A stretch of DNA of 19,290 bases from Acidimicrobiia bacterium (GTDB lineage: Bacteria > Actinomycetota > Acidimicrobiia > IMCC26256 > JAENVU01), in contig JANYLF010000159.1 in NCBI GenBank assembly GCA_025357995.1, forward strand, positions 1 through 19,290, read 5' to 3'. The notes under the pieces are model-generated. The model searched no databases and had not been told where the DNA came from. It was given only the letters and a program-made list of their open reading frames with translations. The position numbers were made by a program, and so were the translations under genes. Below, in pieces: positions 6,754 through 14,788 of this stretch (its first letter is position 1; each line of letters starts with the position of its first letter).

Positions 6754-7962
6754 TCACAGACGGGCGAGCTCCTCGCCTACTACTTCGACCATGTAGCCCA
6801 AGTCGTCGGAGCTCAACGCATGGTGGGCGGGAAGGCTCAACGCCCGTTCGGTGATCGCATCGGCATTGGGCAGACCGTCGTCCGGGATTCGCCGAGCGAT
6901 GTCGGAGTAGGCGGGGTGGCGCAGGATGTTGCCGCTCCACACCATGAAGCTGGAGATGCCCCGGTCCACCAACGCCCGTTGCAACGCCGCGCGGTCCACG
7001 CCCTCGCGCAGCAAGAATGGATAACGCATCCAGGTCGTGTGCGTCTCGGGGACGGTGGCAGGGCGTTCCAACAACTCCTCGTGCTCTGCCATCAACTCGT
7101 GCAGCCGGTTCCAGTTGTGTTGGCGGCGGCCGTTGTAGTCGGACAGCTTCTCGAGTTGCACGAGCGCGTACGCGGCGCCGATCTCGGACGGCTCGAAGTT
7201 GTAGCCCACCATCTCGAACTGGAACGTGAGGTCGTACGGCGTGCCGTCCGCGAGCGGACCGTGACGATCCGTCTCCCCCACGCGCGACCCGAAGAGGTAC
7301 GTCTCCGACCGGCGACCCCAGCGGCGCAGCATGAGGCAGCGGTCGAGCTGGTCCTCGTCGTTCACGCCCACCATCCCACCGTTGCCCGCCGCGGTGATCG
7401 CGTGACCGCGTGCGAAGCTCGTGACGGTGATGTCGGCGCGTTCGCCCGTGCGTCGACCGCGCTGCCACGAATCCAGCACGTCGCATGAGTCTTCGATCAC
7501 CACGAGGCCGTGCGCGTCGGCGGTGCGGCGCACCGCGTCCCAGTCGGGACAGTTCCCCACGAGGTTGGGCATGAGGATCGCCTTCGTGCGCGGGCCCACC
7601 ATCTCCGCGATCCGAGTGGCGTCTACTTGATACGTGAGTGGATTCACGTCGACGAACACGGGCACGAGCCCCGCTTGGACGAGCGGTGCGATGTCAGTAC
7701 CGAAAGTGACCGCGGCGGTGATCACTTCGTCGCCGGGTGCGAGTTGCAGTAACTCGACCGCCAACTTCAACCCGGACGATCCGGAGTTCACCATTACCCC
7801 GTGGCGCTTCGCGAGCAGCACCGCCACCGCGGCTTCGCATTCCGCCACCTTGGGGCCGAGGTTGAGGTTCGACGTGCGCAGCACTTCCACCACGGCCTCG
7901 ATCTCACGCTCGTCGTGCACCGCGCCCGGATCGGGCAGCCGACGGACCGGTCGATCGGACAT
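6754..7962 (-). CDS. DegT/DnrJ/EryC1/StrS-fold PLP/PMP enzyme lacking the catalytic lysine
   Basis: The product has 402 residues and the full fold-type I architecture: N-terminal substrate segment, GSSGLKLA glycine turn, VFVDVNPLTYQVD, EDSCDVLDSW aspartate segment that pairs with the pyridine nitrogen, and the cofactor loop SFARGHAITAAGNGG. In aminotransferases of this family the sixth residue of that loop is the lysine that binds PLP; here it is His187. The same Lys-to-His change is known in PMP-dependent sugar 3-dehydratases such as ColD (His188) and RfbH/E1. The Cys cluster of the iron-sulfur type E1 enzymes is not visible, so a ColD-like 3-dehydratase of an NDP-ketosugar is the better guess. 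No other sugar-nucleotide gene lies nearby. The ATG at 7960-7962 follows GGAGGAGG. Divergent from the sulfotransferase. Confidence 0.88.
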   Translation of the reverse strand: MSDRPVRRLPDPGAVHDEREIEAVVEVLRTSNLNLGPKVAECEAAVAVLLAKRHGVMVNSGSSGLKLAVELLQLAPGDEVITAAVTFGTDIAPLVQAGLVPVFVDVNPLTYQVDATRIAEMVGPRTKAILMPNLVGNCPDWDAVRRTADAHGLVVIEDSCDVLDSWQRGRRTGERADITVTSFARGHAITAAGNGGMVGVNDEDQLDRCLMLRRWGRRSETYLFGSRVGETDRHGPLADGTPYDLTFQFEMVGYNFEPSEIGAAYALVQLEKLSDYNGRRQHNWNRLHELMAEHEELLERPATVPETHTTWMRYPFLLREGVDRAALQRALVDRGISSFMVWSGNILRHPAYSDIARRIPDDGLPNADAITERALSLPAHHALSSDDLGYMVEVVGEELARL

Positions 7963-8023
7963 ACGCCGTCACCTCCTCCAGGGACACGCAGTATGCACCG
8001 ACGCCGCGCGGTACGTTTCCGTC

Positions 8024-8917
8024 ATGCACCAACCGACGCGCGAATCTCGTTCCATCATTTGGGACAGCCTCCGGTGGCAGGATTTCGTGCACCGACCAGG
8101 GGACATCATCGTGTGTACCCCACCGAAGTGCGGGACCACCTGGACCCAGACGATCGCCATCGAACTCGTCTTCCCCGGCGGACCCGCGCCAGGCCCGGTA
8201 TTCGAGGTCGCGCCGTGGATCGATGCTCGATTCGAACCCATCGGGGACATACTCGCGAGACTCGACGCGCAGACCCACCGGCGCCAGATCAAGACGCACA
8301 CCGAGGCCGATGCCGTTCCGATCTTCGACGACGCGCAGTACATCGTCGTCGGGCGCGATGGTCGCGACGCATGCATGTCGTTTCTCAACCACATGGCCAA
8401 CCTGCAGCCAGAGCTGATGGGCCAGTTGATCACGAGCGCGATCGAAGATGGGGTGCCGCTGGGGAGTGGACCGCCGCCGGTCGACAACCTCCACGACTTT
8501 TTCACGTGGTTCATCGACGAACGAATCCTCTTCGACCACATCTCCTCATGGTGGGAACACCACGGCGAGCCCAACATGTTGTTCGTGCACTTCAACGATT
8601 TGAAGGCCGACCTCGACGGCCAGATGCGTCGCATCGCCGCGTTTCTCGACGTTCCCATCGACGAAGCCATGTGGCCGACCCAGGTCGAGCGGTGCACGTT
8701 CGCGGGGATGAAAGCCCGTCCCGACGACATTGCCGAGTTCGAGAGCCAGTTCATTGGTGGTGCCGACACGTTCCTCTACAAGGGCACCAACGGTCGGTGG
8801 CAGGGGGAACTCACCGCCGACGAGCTCGCGCGTTACGACGCAGCCGTCGCGGAATACCTCACCCCCGAATGCGCAACGTGGTTGGCAGGAGGCGGCGAGC
8901 CCGACTCCGTAGGTTGA
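8024..8917 (+). CDS. Sulfotransferase, PAPS-dependent (sulfotransfer_1 family)
   Basis: The product has 297 residues and looks cytosolic. The 5'-phosphosulfate loop is CTPPKCGTTWTQ (Lys35 at the phosphate). The catalytic His92 sits in IKTHTEADA. The 3'-phosphate motif is YIVVGRDGRDACMSF (Arg111, Ser119). The C-terminal cofactor loop is YKGTNGRWQGELT (about 252-264), matching the RKGxxGDWK pattern with Arg for Asp. These are the classic residues of enzymes that transfer the sulfonate of PAPS to hydroxyl or amino groups of steroids, lipids or phenols; the acceptor is unknown. The ATG at 8024 is chosen because the upstream frame is a continuation with no family sequence; no strong ribosome binding site precedes it. 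It ends 7 bases from the convergent hydrolase. Confidence 0.93.
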   Translation: MHQPTRESRSIIWDSLRWQDFVHRPGDIIVCTPPKCGTTWTQTIAIELVFPGGPAPGPVFEVAPWIDARFEPIGDILARLDAQTHRRQIKTHTEADAVPIFDDAQYIVVGRDGRDACMSFLNHMANLQPELMGQLITSAIEDGVPLGSGPPPVDNLHDFFTWFIDERILFDHISSWWEHHGEPNMLFVHFNDLKADLDGQMRRIAAFLDVPIDEAMWPTQVERCTFAGMKARPDDIAEFESQFIGGADTFLYKGTNGRWQGELTADELARYDAAVAEYLTPECATWLAGGGEPDSVG

Positions 8918-8924
8918 AACGGAG

Positions 8925-9707
8925 CTACAACCCGCCGTCGAACTGATCGAGGCGTTGCCCGAACCGCGCCGGGTCCACGAGGTGCGGATAATGACCGGTG
9001 TCGGGCCAGACCTCGACACGCGCGTTCGTCACGATCCCGAGTAGCCACTGCACGTACTCCACGCCGGGATCGCTGCCGTGGATCGCGAGATACGGCACGC
9101 GGATCCCGCTCAGGAGTTCCGCCGCGAGAGCGTCGAGCTCAACGGCTGCGAGTTCGAACACTTGTGACCACACGCCGAGTACGACGGCTTGCTCCGGACG
9201 CGCAAGCGCGTCGAGCCGGGCGCGCTCGGCCGCGGGCAACGCTCCGTCGAGGACCGCGAACACGGTCGAGACGGCTTCACGGAAGCTCGCGTCGTCACCC
9301 TGGAGCATCGAAATCAGCGGTTCGAGCGCGGCCTTGAAGGTGCCGAGCGCCATCGGCTGATCCACATTCACGATGCCGCGAGCGGGATGTCCCGCGCCGC
9401 CGTACGCGCTCACGATCACACCCCCCATCGAATGACCCACCATGAGTGGCCGTTCGAGGTCGAGCGTGTCCACGATCGTCGCGAGGTCCGACGCGAACGT
9501 GACCGCGTCGTAGGGTGCGCGCCGCTCCGACTCGCCGTGACCCCGCACGTCGACCGCGGTCACCCGCCACCGCGATTCGAGGTCGGCCACCACGGGATCC
9601 CACGCATGACGTGACTCGGTGACGCCGTGCACGAGCACCAGATCGCGGCCCGCGCCACCCTGCTCGTACGCGAGGTGCGCGCCATCTGATGTCCGGACGG
9701 TTCCCAT
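8925..9707 (-). CDS. Alpha/beta hydrolase (single-domain esterase/lipase-like)
   Basis: The product has 260 residues. The oxyanion strand LVLVHGVTES, the nucleophile elbow MVGHSMGG (Ser93), the acid in YLAIHGSDPG (Asp213) and the base in PDTGHYPH (His239) form a complete triad in normal order. The cap region (about 115-200) is helical. The ATG at 9705-9707 begins MGTVRTSDGAHLAYE, the usual first strand of the family; the longer frame upstream to 9860 overlaps the divergent gene and does not resemble the family. Substrate is not predictable; haloperoxidase-like or short-chain esterase activity is common in such proteins. Confidence 0.92.
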   Translation of the reverse strand: MGTVRTSDGAHLAYEQGGAGRDLVLVHGVTESRHAWDPVVADLESRWRVTAVDVRGHGESERRAPYDAVTFASDLATIVDTLDLERPLMVGHSMGGVIVSAYGGAGHPARGIVNVDQPMALGTFKAALEPLISMLQGDDASFREAVSTVFAVLDGALPAAERARLDALARPEQAVVLGVWSQVFELAAVELDALAAELLSGIRVPYLAIHGSDPGVEYVQWLLGIVTNARVEVWPDTGHYPHLVDPARFGQRLDQFDGGL

Positions 9708-9712
9708 GGCGA

Positions 9713-9728
9713 CGACACTACGGTGTCG
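9713..9728. promoter_or_regulatory. Perfect inverted repeat between divergent hydrolase and peptidase genes
   Basis: CGACAC-TACG-GTGTCG has 6-base arms and a 4-base centre. It occupies the middle of the 40-base gap between divergent start codons (9707 and 9748). Its position suits an operator that controls both genes, or a small hairpin. No match to a known regulator box is claimed. Confidence 0.4.
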
Positions 9729-9747
9729 AGTTCGTCGGGGAGGTGTG

Positions 9748-10899
9748 ATGCGGAGAATGTCGGTACTCATCGCGGTCGCGGTCGTCGTCGGGGCGGCATG
9801 CACGCCACTGCAAACCCATGTGACCGTTCTCGCCAGCGATGCGTTCGCGGGCCGCAACAACGCGACCCAAGCATCGATCGACTCCCAGAACTACATCATC
9901 GGTCAGCTGAAGAATTACGGCGCGACCGGTCTCAATACCGGCGCGACCGGCGACGACACGTTCCGCCAACCCTTCACCGACGGCACGAACGTCGTCGGCG
10001 TGATCAAGGGCCGCGAATTGCCGAACGAGTATGTGATCGTCGGCGGCCACTACGACCACCTCGGGTCCACGTGTCGCGGATCGGTCCCGGCCGACTCCAT
10101 TTGCAACGGCGCCACAGACAATGCGGCAGGCGCGGCGGCGGCCATCGAGGTGGGTCACGCGCTCGCGCAGCTCCCTGGAGGACCGCGCCGCTCGGTCGTC
10201 ATCGCGTTGTGGGACCGCGAGGAAGACGGCCTGCTCGGCTCGGCGTTCTACGTCGCGCATCCGCTCGTGCCACTCAACCAGACAATCGCGTACGTCAACT
10301 TCGACATTCAGGGCGCCAACCTCTTGCCGAGTCTGCGCACCACGAGCTTCGCGGTCGGCGCGGAGACGGGTGGCACGCGGCTGACAGACGCGGTGAAGAC
10401 CGCGGTCGGCACCACGCTCCAGACCCATCTCGTCAGTTCGATCTTCGGACAAGGTCGCAGCGACTACGTGAACTTCACGAGCGTGCAGGTCCCGAACGTG
10501 TTCTTCAGCGACTCGACCGGGCCGTGCTACCACACGGTCAAGGACGAACTCGATGTCGTCGACTTCGGAAAGCTCGCCAAGGAAACCGACATCGCGACGA
10601 AGGTCACCGAAGATCTCGTCACGGGTACGCCACCCGCGTTCGTGGGCAACGCGCCGCTGGCCACGTTCGCCGACGCAGTCGAACTCCAATCGGTGGTGAC
10701 TCAGGCGCTGGGCGACATCGGTCGCTTCACGCCCGCACAACAGGCGCAACTGGCGCAATTCATGAGCGACCTCGACGCGGTGGTCGGTCGCGGTGAGGGC
10801 CAGTTCGGCCAGGCCGACATCACGACGATCCTCGGCGGTGCGGTCAACGCCGTGAACCTGCTCACGTCTGGCACCTGCGACGGTTTTCTCGCGCCGTAA
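9748..10899 (+). CDS. Exported M28-family zinc peptidase (aminopeptidase)
   Basis: The product has 383 residues. Residues 1-18 (MRRMSVLIAVAVVVGAAC) form a short signal sequence; GAAC at the end could be a weak lipobox (Cys18), so the protein may be lipid-anchored or simply secreted. The peptidase domain carries the five M28 zinc ligands and catalytic acid in order: GGHYDHLG (His101), NGATDNAAG (Asp124), REEDGLLGS (Glu158 and Glu159), NFDIQG (Asp186) and CYHTVKDELD (His262). About 85 C-terminal residues (after about 295) form an Ala/Gln-rich, probably helical extension that I do not recognise. The start at 9748 follows GGGGAGG; 9757 is an alternative. It is first in a run of four co-directional genes. 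Confidence 0.92.
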   Translation: MRRMSVLIAVAVVVGAACTPLQTHVTVLASDAFAGRNNATQASIDSQNYIIGQLKNYGATGLNTGATGDDTFRQPFTDGTNVVGVIKGRELPNEYVIVGGHYDHLGSTCRGSVPADSICNGATDNAAGAAAAIEVGHALAQLPGGPRRSVVIALWDREEDGLLGSAFYVAHPLVPLNQTIAYVNFDIQGANLLPSLRTTSFAVGAETGGTRLTDAVKTAVGTTLQTHLVSSIFGQGRSDYVNFTSVQVPNVFFSDSTGPCYHTVKDELDVVDFGKLAKETDIATKVTEDLVTGTPPAFVGNAPLATFADAVELQSVVTQALGDIGRFTPAQQAQLAQFMSDLDAVVGRGEGQFGQADITTILGGAVNAVNLLTSGTCDGFLAP

Positions 10900-10925
10900 G
10901 CCCGACGGCGTGATACAAGAGGCTG

Positions 10926-11747
10926 ATGCGCTTCGGACTCGATATTGCCCAACAACGAATGCCCTGGTCGGAGAACGCGAGTCGGGCCCGGTTCGCGGAG
11001 GAGCTCGGCTTCGACGGCATTTGGGGCTTCGACCATTTCCAGCCGATGTACGGCGACGGCCCCGGTGAGTGTTTCGAGGCGATGACGACCCTTGCGGCGT
11101 GGAGCGGCATCACGTCGAAGGTGCGCCTCGGCATCTTGATCGCGGGCATGACCTATCGCCACCCGTCGGTGTTCGCGGCCGAGGCACTCACCATCGATCA
11201 CGCATCGGGCGGCCGGCTCGAGCTCTCCTACGGTGCCGCGTGGTTCGAGGAGGAGCACCGCGCGCTCGGCATCCCGTTCCCCGAGTTGAAGGCGCGCGTC
11301 GACGCGTTCGAAGAGGCCGTACAGATCGTGCGCGGCCTGCTCACCACCGACAACTTCACGTTCGAGGGTGAGCATTTCCAAACTCTCGACGCCACCATGC
11401 ACCCGCGCCCGGTGCAATCTCCGCATCCTCCGATTTGGATCGGCGCTTCCGGCGAACAACGCATGATGCCGATCGCGGCGCGTCACGCCGACGTGTGGCA
11501 TTGCTTCGGGCCGCCAAGTGTGCTCAGCGAGAAGTCGGCGCGTATCAGCGCGCACGCCGAAGCCGCGGGACGCGATCCGTCCCTCATCCTGCGCGCGGCG
11601 TCGCTGTCGTTGGAGAACGAGCCGGACAAGATCGCGCGTCACATCGAGAAGTGGACCGAAGCCGGCTTCGGGTATCTCGTGTGTGGGTGGCCGGCCGGCG
11701 GTCGCGAACAGATCGAGGCCTTCGCCGCGCGATTCCTCCAACCATGA
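10926..11747 (+). CDS. LLM-class (luciferase-like, probably F420-dependent) oxidoreductase
   Basis: The product has 273 residues with the TIM-barrel pattern of the bacterial luciferase family: FAEELGFDGIWGFDHF, then TSKVRLGILIAGMTYRHPSVFA, then GRLELSYGAAWFEEEHRALG, and PPIWIGASGEQRMMPIAARHADVWH. The last two are typical of actinobacterial F420-dependent members such as those reported as F420-dependent hydride transferases. Cofactor choice (F420 or FMN) cannot be settled from sequence by eye. The ATG follows AAGAGG. It starts 26 bases after the M28 peptidase gene, and its stop TGA (11745-11747) overlaps the ATG of the next gene, so these are likely translationally coupled. Confidence 0.92.
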   Translation: MRFGLDIAQQRMPWSENASRARFAEELGFDGIWGFDHFQPMYGDGPGECFEAMTTLAAWSGITSKVRLGILIAGMTYRHPSVFAAEALTIDHASGGRLELSYGAAWFEEEHRALGIPFPELKARVDAFEEAVQIVRGLLTTDNFTFEGEHFQTLDATMHPRPVQSPHPPIWIGASGEQRMMPIAARHADVWHCFGPPSVLSEKSARISAHAEAAGRDPSLILRAASLSLENEPDKIARHIEKWTEAGFGYLVCGWPAGGREQIEAFAARFLQP

Positions 11748-12232
11748 CCCCATCGGGTGCGGGTGGCCGTGGCCGCCAAGTGTTGGGATGGTTGCTGATC
11801 ATCGCCACCGTCGCAACGCTCGGGCGTGGTGTCGGTTTGATCGTCGACGCGAATCGCGCCGACGACGCGACCCTCCGAGCCCACACCACGACTCGTCGGC
11901 TCACGCGCGCCCAGTTGACGATCGTGCGTTCCCTCGATGTCGCCAACCACGCCGCCGACGCGCCGATCGGAAAGGCCGAACAAGTTGCAAACGCGTTGTC
12001 GCGCATCGGCGAGAGTGCCGGCAGCGTGTTCCGCGAGTCCCGCACCGTGAAGGACGTCTTGGGGCGGGCCGTGGGCCTGGAGAACACGCGAGGCCCCGGC
12101 GCGGGCCGGTCGCTCTACGAGGGCGAGGCCGCCGACGCCGTACGCCGGCTCCAAGGGGTCTTGCAGGGAACGCAAGTCACGTTGGCCGCGGCCATTCAAG
12201 CGGCCGCCGATCTCCGTGCGAGCGCCCCGTGA
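11744..12232 (+). CDS. Single-pass membrane protein with helical domain, unknown function
   Basis: The product has 162 residues. One hydrophobic segment (about 11-33: RQVLGWLLIIATVATLGRGVG) is followed by about 110 residues rich in Ala, Arg, Glu and Thr that should form helices or a coiled coil. No enzyme motif is present. It overlaps the LLM stop by ATGA, and its own stop overlaps the next start by GTGA. The downstream protein has a similar plan (N-terminal membrane helix followed by charged helices), suggesting that the two interact or arose by duplication. I do not recognise the family. Confidence 0.75.
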   Translation: MTPSGAGGRGRQVLGWLLIIATVATLGRGVGLIVDANRADDATLRAHTTTRRLTRAQLTIVRSLDVANHAADAPIGKAEQVANALSRIGESAGSVFRESRTVKDVLGRAVGLENTRGPGAGRSLYEGEAADAVRRLQGVLQGTQVTLAAAIQAAADLRASAP

Positions 12233-14127
12233 CCGACGCGCACGAGACCAACGACGCGGCCGTGGGCGCGGCTGCAGCACGACGCGGACCGGGCCGACTC
12301 GGATTCGGTATCCGAATCGTCGCGATCGTGGCTGCCCTCGCCGTGCTCGGCGTCGGCATCACCACGCGCCGTGATGCGAAGGCGCGCGAGCGCAGTGCCG
12401 AGGCAGCATCCACCAATGCAGGGGAGCGCCTGACGCGCACCCGCGAACAGGAACACCGCGCCCGCACCGACCGCGCCGCCGCGCGTGCCGCGATCGCGGA
12501 CTTCACTGACGCCGCCCACGGTGCCACCGACGCCAGTGCCGCTCTCATCACTGAGGAGGCCGCGCTCACCGATCGGCTCGCCCGCCTGCGCGCCGCGGGC
12601 GCATCGGGAGATTTCGGCACGTACAACCGCATCGTCGGAGAGCTCAACGCAAGTGTGGACGAGATCAACGCCGCCGCGGCCAATCTGCAGAGGCCGTTCG
12701 AGAGTCTGTCGAAGTCCTTGACCGGACTGCCGACCGCTCACTGTGCCGGCACGCTTGCGACACCCACCACGTTCGTCGCGTACGGAAGTTCGGGGCTGCG
12801 CTGCGCCCGCCTCCGCGTTCCCCTCGACTACGCGGATCCCCATGGCCCGACTCTCGAGATCACCGCGGTCGTGCGACCGGCCGAGGATCCCGCGCACTCG
12901 CTCGGTCCGTTGTTCTTGAACCCGGGCGGACCGGGCGGATCCGCGATCGCGTTTCTGCGCGAAGCCTCATTGGTCCTCCCGGCCGAAGTGCTGCGGCGGT
13001 TCGACCTGGTCGGCGTCGACCCGCGCGGCGTGGGTCAGAGCACCCCGGTCGACTGTGCCGACTCGCTCGATCCGCTGTTCGACAATCGACTCACGTCGGG
13101 CACGACCTCGGTGCGGGCCAAGGCCTTACGTTTGGTACAACGGCTGGTCCACCAATGCGGCGAACGCAGCGGTGCGCTTCTCCGTCACGTCGACACCGCG
13201 AGCACCGCCCGCGACCTCGATCGGGTTCGCGTCGCACTCCACGCGCGGCAGATCTCGTATATCGGCTTCTCCTACGGCACCTACCTCGGCGCCGTGTACG
13301 CCGACATCTTTCGCCACAACCTGCGCGCGGCCGTGCTCGACGGCGCGGTGAGCCCGAACCGCGCGCGGCGCACCGAATCGCTGTCCGACTCGGGCCTCGG
13401 TTTTGACGACGCGCTCACCGCCGCGCTGTTCGACTGTTCCGCCAAACCTTCGTGCGCGTTCTTCAGCGGTGGGAACCCGTCGAAGGCGTACGACGCGCTC
13501 ATGGCGTCGTTTACGGTGAAGCCACTCGACGTGGCCGGGCGCGCGATGGGCCGCGGGCTCGCCGAGCTCGGCGTGGTGTCCGCGCTGTACGACGGTCACG
13601 ACGGCTGGACCCGGCTCACCGACGCACTGGCGCACGCGGCGCTCGGCGATGGCGCGCCCCTCCTCGCGCTCTCCGACGATTACGCCGGACGCCGGAAGGA
13701 CGGGTCGTACAACAACGAGCTCGAGGCGCACTATGCAATCAACTGCATTGAACTCGGGAGTCGCCCAAGCCCCACCGACGCGCAACAACGCGTCCGCAAT
13801 CTGGGCACTCTCGGGCGGTTCGACGCCGTGAGCCTGATGTTGTCGATGCCCTGCGCGTTCTGGCCGGTCCCGCCGGTGAACGGACTTTCCGATATTCACG
13901 CCACCGGATCGGCGCCCATTCTCGTGGTCGGCAATGCCCACGATCCGGTCACTCCCATCGAGAACGCGACCGCACTCGCAAAGTCGTTGGACCACGCAGT
14001 GCTATTGCGGTGGGAAGGCAGTGGTCACACCGTCGTGGGCCGCGGCATCGATTGCATCGACACCGCGGTGACCAATTATCTCGTGAATCTCACCGCACCC
14101 GCCGACGGAACATCCTGTCCCGCGTAG
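12229..14127 (+). CDS. Membrane-anchored alpha/beta hydrolase with N-terminal coiled coil, TAP-like C-terminus
   Basis: The product has 632 residues. A membrane helix (about 27-45, IRIVAIVAALAVLGVGI) is flanked by Arg-rich stretches on both sides. A charged helical region (about 47-160) follows, then an alpha/beta hydrolase from about 170. The core shows the oxyanion segment FLNPGGPGGSA, FDLVGVDPRGVGQS, the nucleophile elbow IGFSYGTYLG (Ser348), AHDPVTP (Asp572) and GSGHTVV (His600). The C-terminal half matches TAP/SlpD-type exopeptidases that release tripeptides or act on secreted peptides. Usual family members have a signal peptide; here a coiled-coil stalk is inserted between anchor and enzyme. 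GTG start overlaps the previous stop. It ends 16 bases from a convergent gene. Confidence 0.9.
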   Translation: MTDAHETNDAAVGAAAARRGPGRLGFGIRIVAIVAALAVLGVGITTRRDAKARERSAEAASTNAGERLTRTREQEHRARTDRAAARAAIADFTDAAHGATDASAALITEEAALTDRLARLRAAGASGDFGTYNRIVGELNASVDEINAAAANLQRPFESLSKSLTGLPTAHCAGTLATPTTFVAYGSSGLRCARLRVPLDYADPHGPTLEITAVVRPAEDPAHSLGPLFLNPGGPGGSAIAFLREASLVLPAEVLRRFDLVGVDPRGVGQSTPVDCADSLDPLFDNRLTSGTTSVRAKALRLVQRLVHQCGERSGALLRHVDTASTARDLDRVRVALHARQISYIGFSYGTYLGAVYADIFRHNLRAAVLDGAVSPNRARRTESLSDSGLGFDDALTAALFDCSAKPSCAFFSGGNPSKAYDALMASFTVKPLDVAGRAMGRGLAELGVVSALYDGHDGWTRLTDALAHAALGDGAPLLALSDDYAGRRKDGSYNNELEAHYAINCIELGSRPSPTDAQQRVRNLGTLGRFDAVSLMLSMPCAFWPVPPVNGLSDIHATGSAPILVVGNAHDPVTPIENATALAKSLDHAVLLRWEGSGHTVVGRGIDCIDTAVTNYLVNLTAPADGTSCPA

Positions 14128-14143
14128 CGAGCGCGGCCAGGCG

Positions 14144-14713
14144 TCAGACCTTGCGGCCGGCGAACGCGAGCAGGCGCGTGGTGGCCGGCGCGTCGGAAGC
14201 AACGGGCTGTTCGGAATCGAACACGCCGGGTTGGCGTAGCTCCGGTCCCACCATCTGGTGACCCATCGCGAGTGCGGTCTCGACGAGTTCCGTGTCGGAG
14301 ATCGTCTGTCCGGTCGACGACGCAATGTCGACGGCGTGGGTGAGCACATCGAAGATCGCGATGCTGAGTGCTGCGCTCGCGGGCATATCGCCGAACGGCA
14401 GTGTCACGATCTTGTCGAGGACACCCGGCTCGCCGAATGCGCTGAGCGCCTTGGTCGACGCGACCTTCCATGCACCCTTCGCATCGCCGCCGAGGTTGTC
14501 GCCGCCCATGAGCCGGCCCAACACGTCGTCGGGGACGGAGCCCTGCTCGGCCGACAACGCGAACATCGTCGCCCCACCGGTGATGTGATTGAGCACGTCA
14601 CGGACGCACCAACCTTCACACGGCGACGGATTCGTCATCTGGGCATCGGTGACGCCATCGACGACGCGATCCGTCTCGTCCACGACCCGCTGGAGCAACA
14701 TCAACTCGTCCAC
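14144..14713 (-). CDS. TIGR03086-family DinB-like protein (mycothiol-type metal-binding fold)
   Basis: The product has 189 residues. NPSPCEGWCVRDVLNHITGG (about 28-47) is the DinB/mycothiol maleylpyruvate isomerase signature with a likely metal ligand at His43. FDVLTHAVDIASSTGQ supplies a second ligand, and the GPELRQPGVF...ASDAPATTRLLAFAGR tail is typical of the TIGR03086 group. Members are suspected mycothiol-dependent or metal-dependent enzymes; the substrate is unknown. The GTG at 14711-14713 is chosen because GGGGAG lies about 6 bases upstream; a TTG at 14737 would add 8 unsupported residues. It lies 75 bases downstream of the nucleosidase gene on the same strand. Confidence 0.88.
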   Translation of the reverse strand: MDELMLLQRVVDETDRVVDGVTDAQMTNPSPCEGWCVRDVLNHITGGATMFALSAEQGSVPDDVLGRLMGGDNLGGDAKGAWKVASTKALSAFGEPGVLDKIVTLPFGDMPASAALSIAIFDVLTHAVDIASSTGQTISDTELVETALAMGHQMVGPELRQPGVFDSEQPVASDAPATTRLLAFAGRKV

Positions 14714-14753
14714 TGGAACTCCCCTTGTTCGGACCAACTGTCATAGGTACTTC

Positions 14754-14768
14754 GCTCCGTGACGGAGC
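14754..14768. promoter_or_regulatory. Inverted repeat between nucleosidase and TIGR03086 genes
   Basis: GCTCCGT-G-ACGGAGC has perfect 7-base arms around one base. It lies 41 bases upstream of the TIGR03086 start and 21 bases past the nucleosidase stop. It could act as an operator, or as a short hairpin (stem of 5, loop of 5). No T-run follows, so a classical terminator is unlikely. Confidence 0.4.
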
Positions 14769-14788
14769 TTGGATCACCGGTGGGGCGA

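Noticed and set aside
9718..11753. Two 346-350 codon minus-strand open frames under the M28 and LLM genes
   Set aside because: Both are antisense shadows of well-supported genes, without family sequence.
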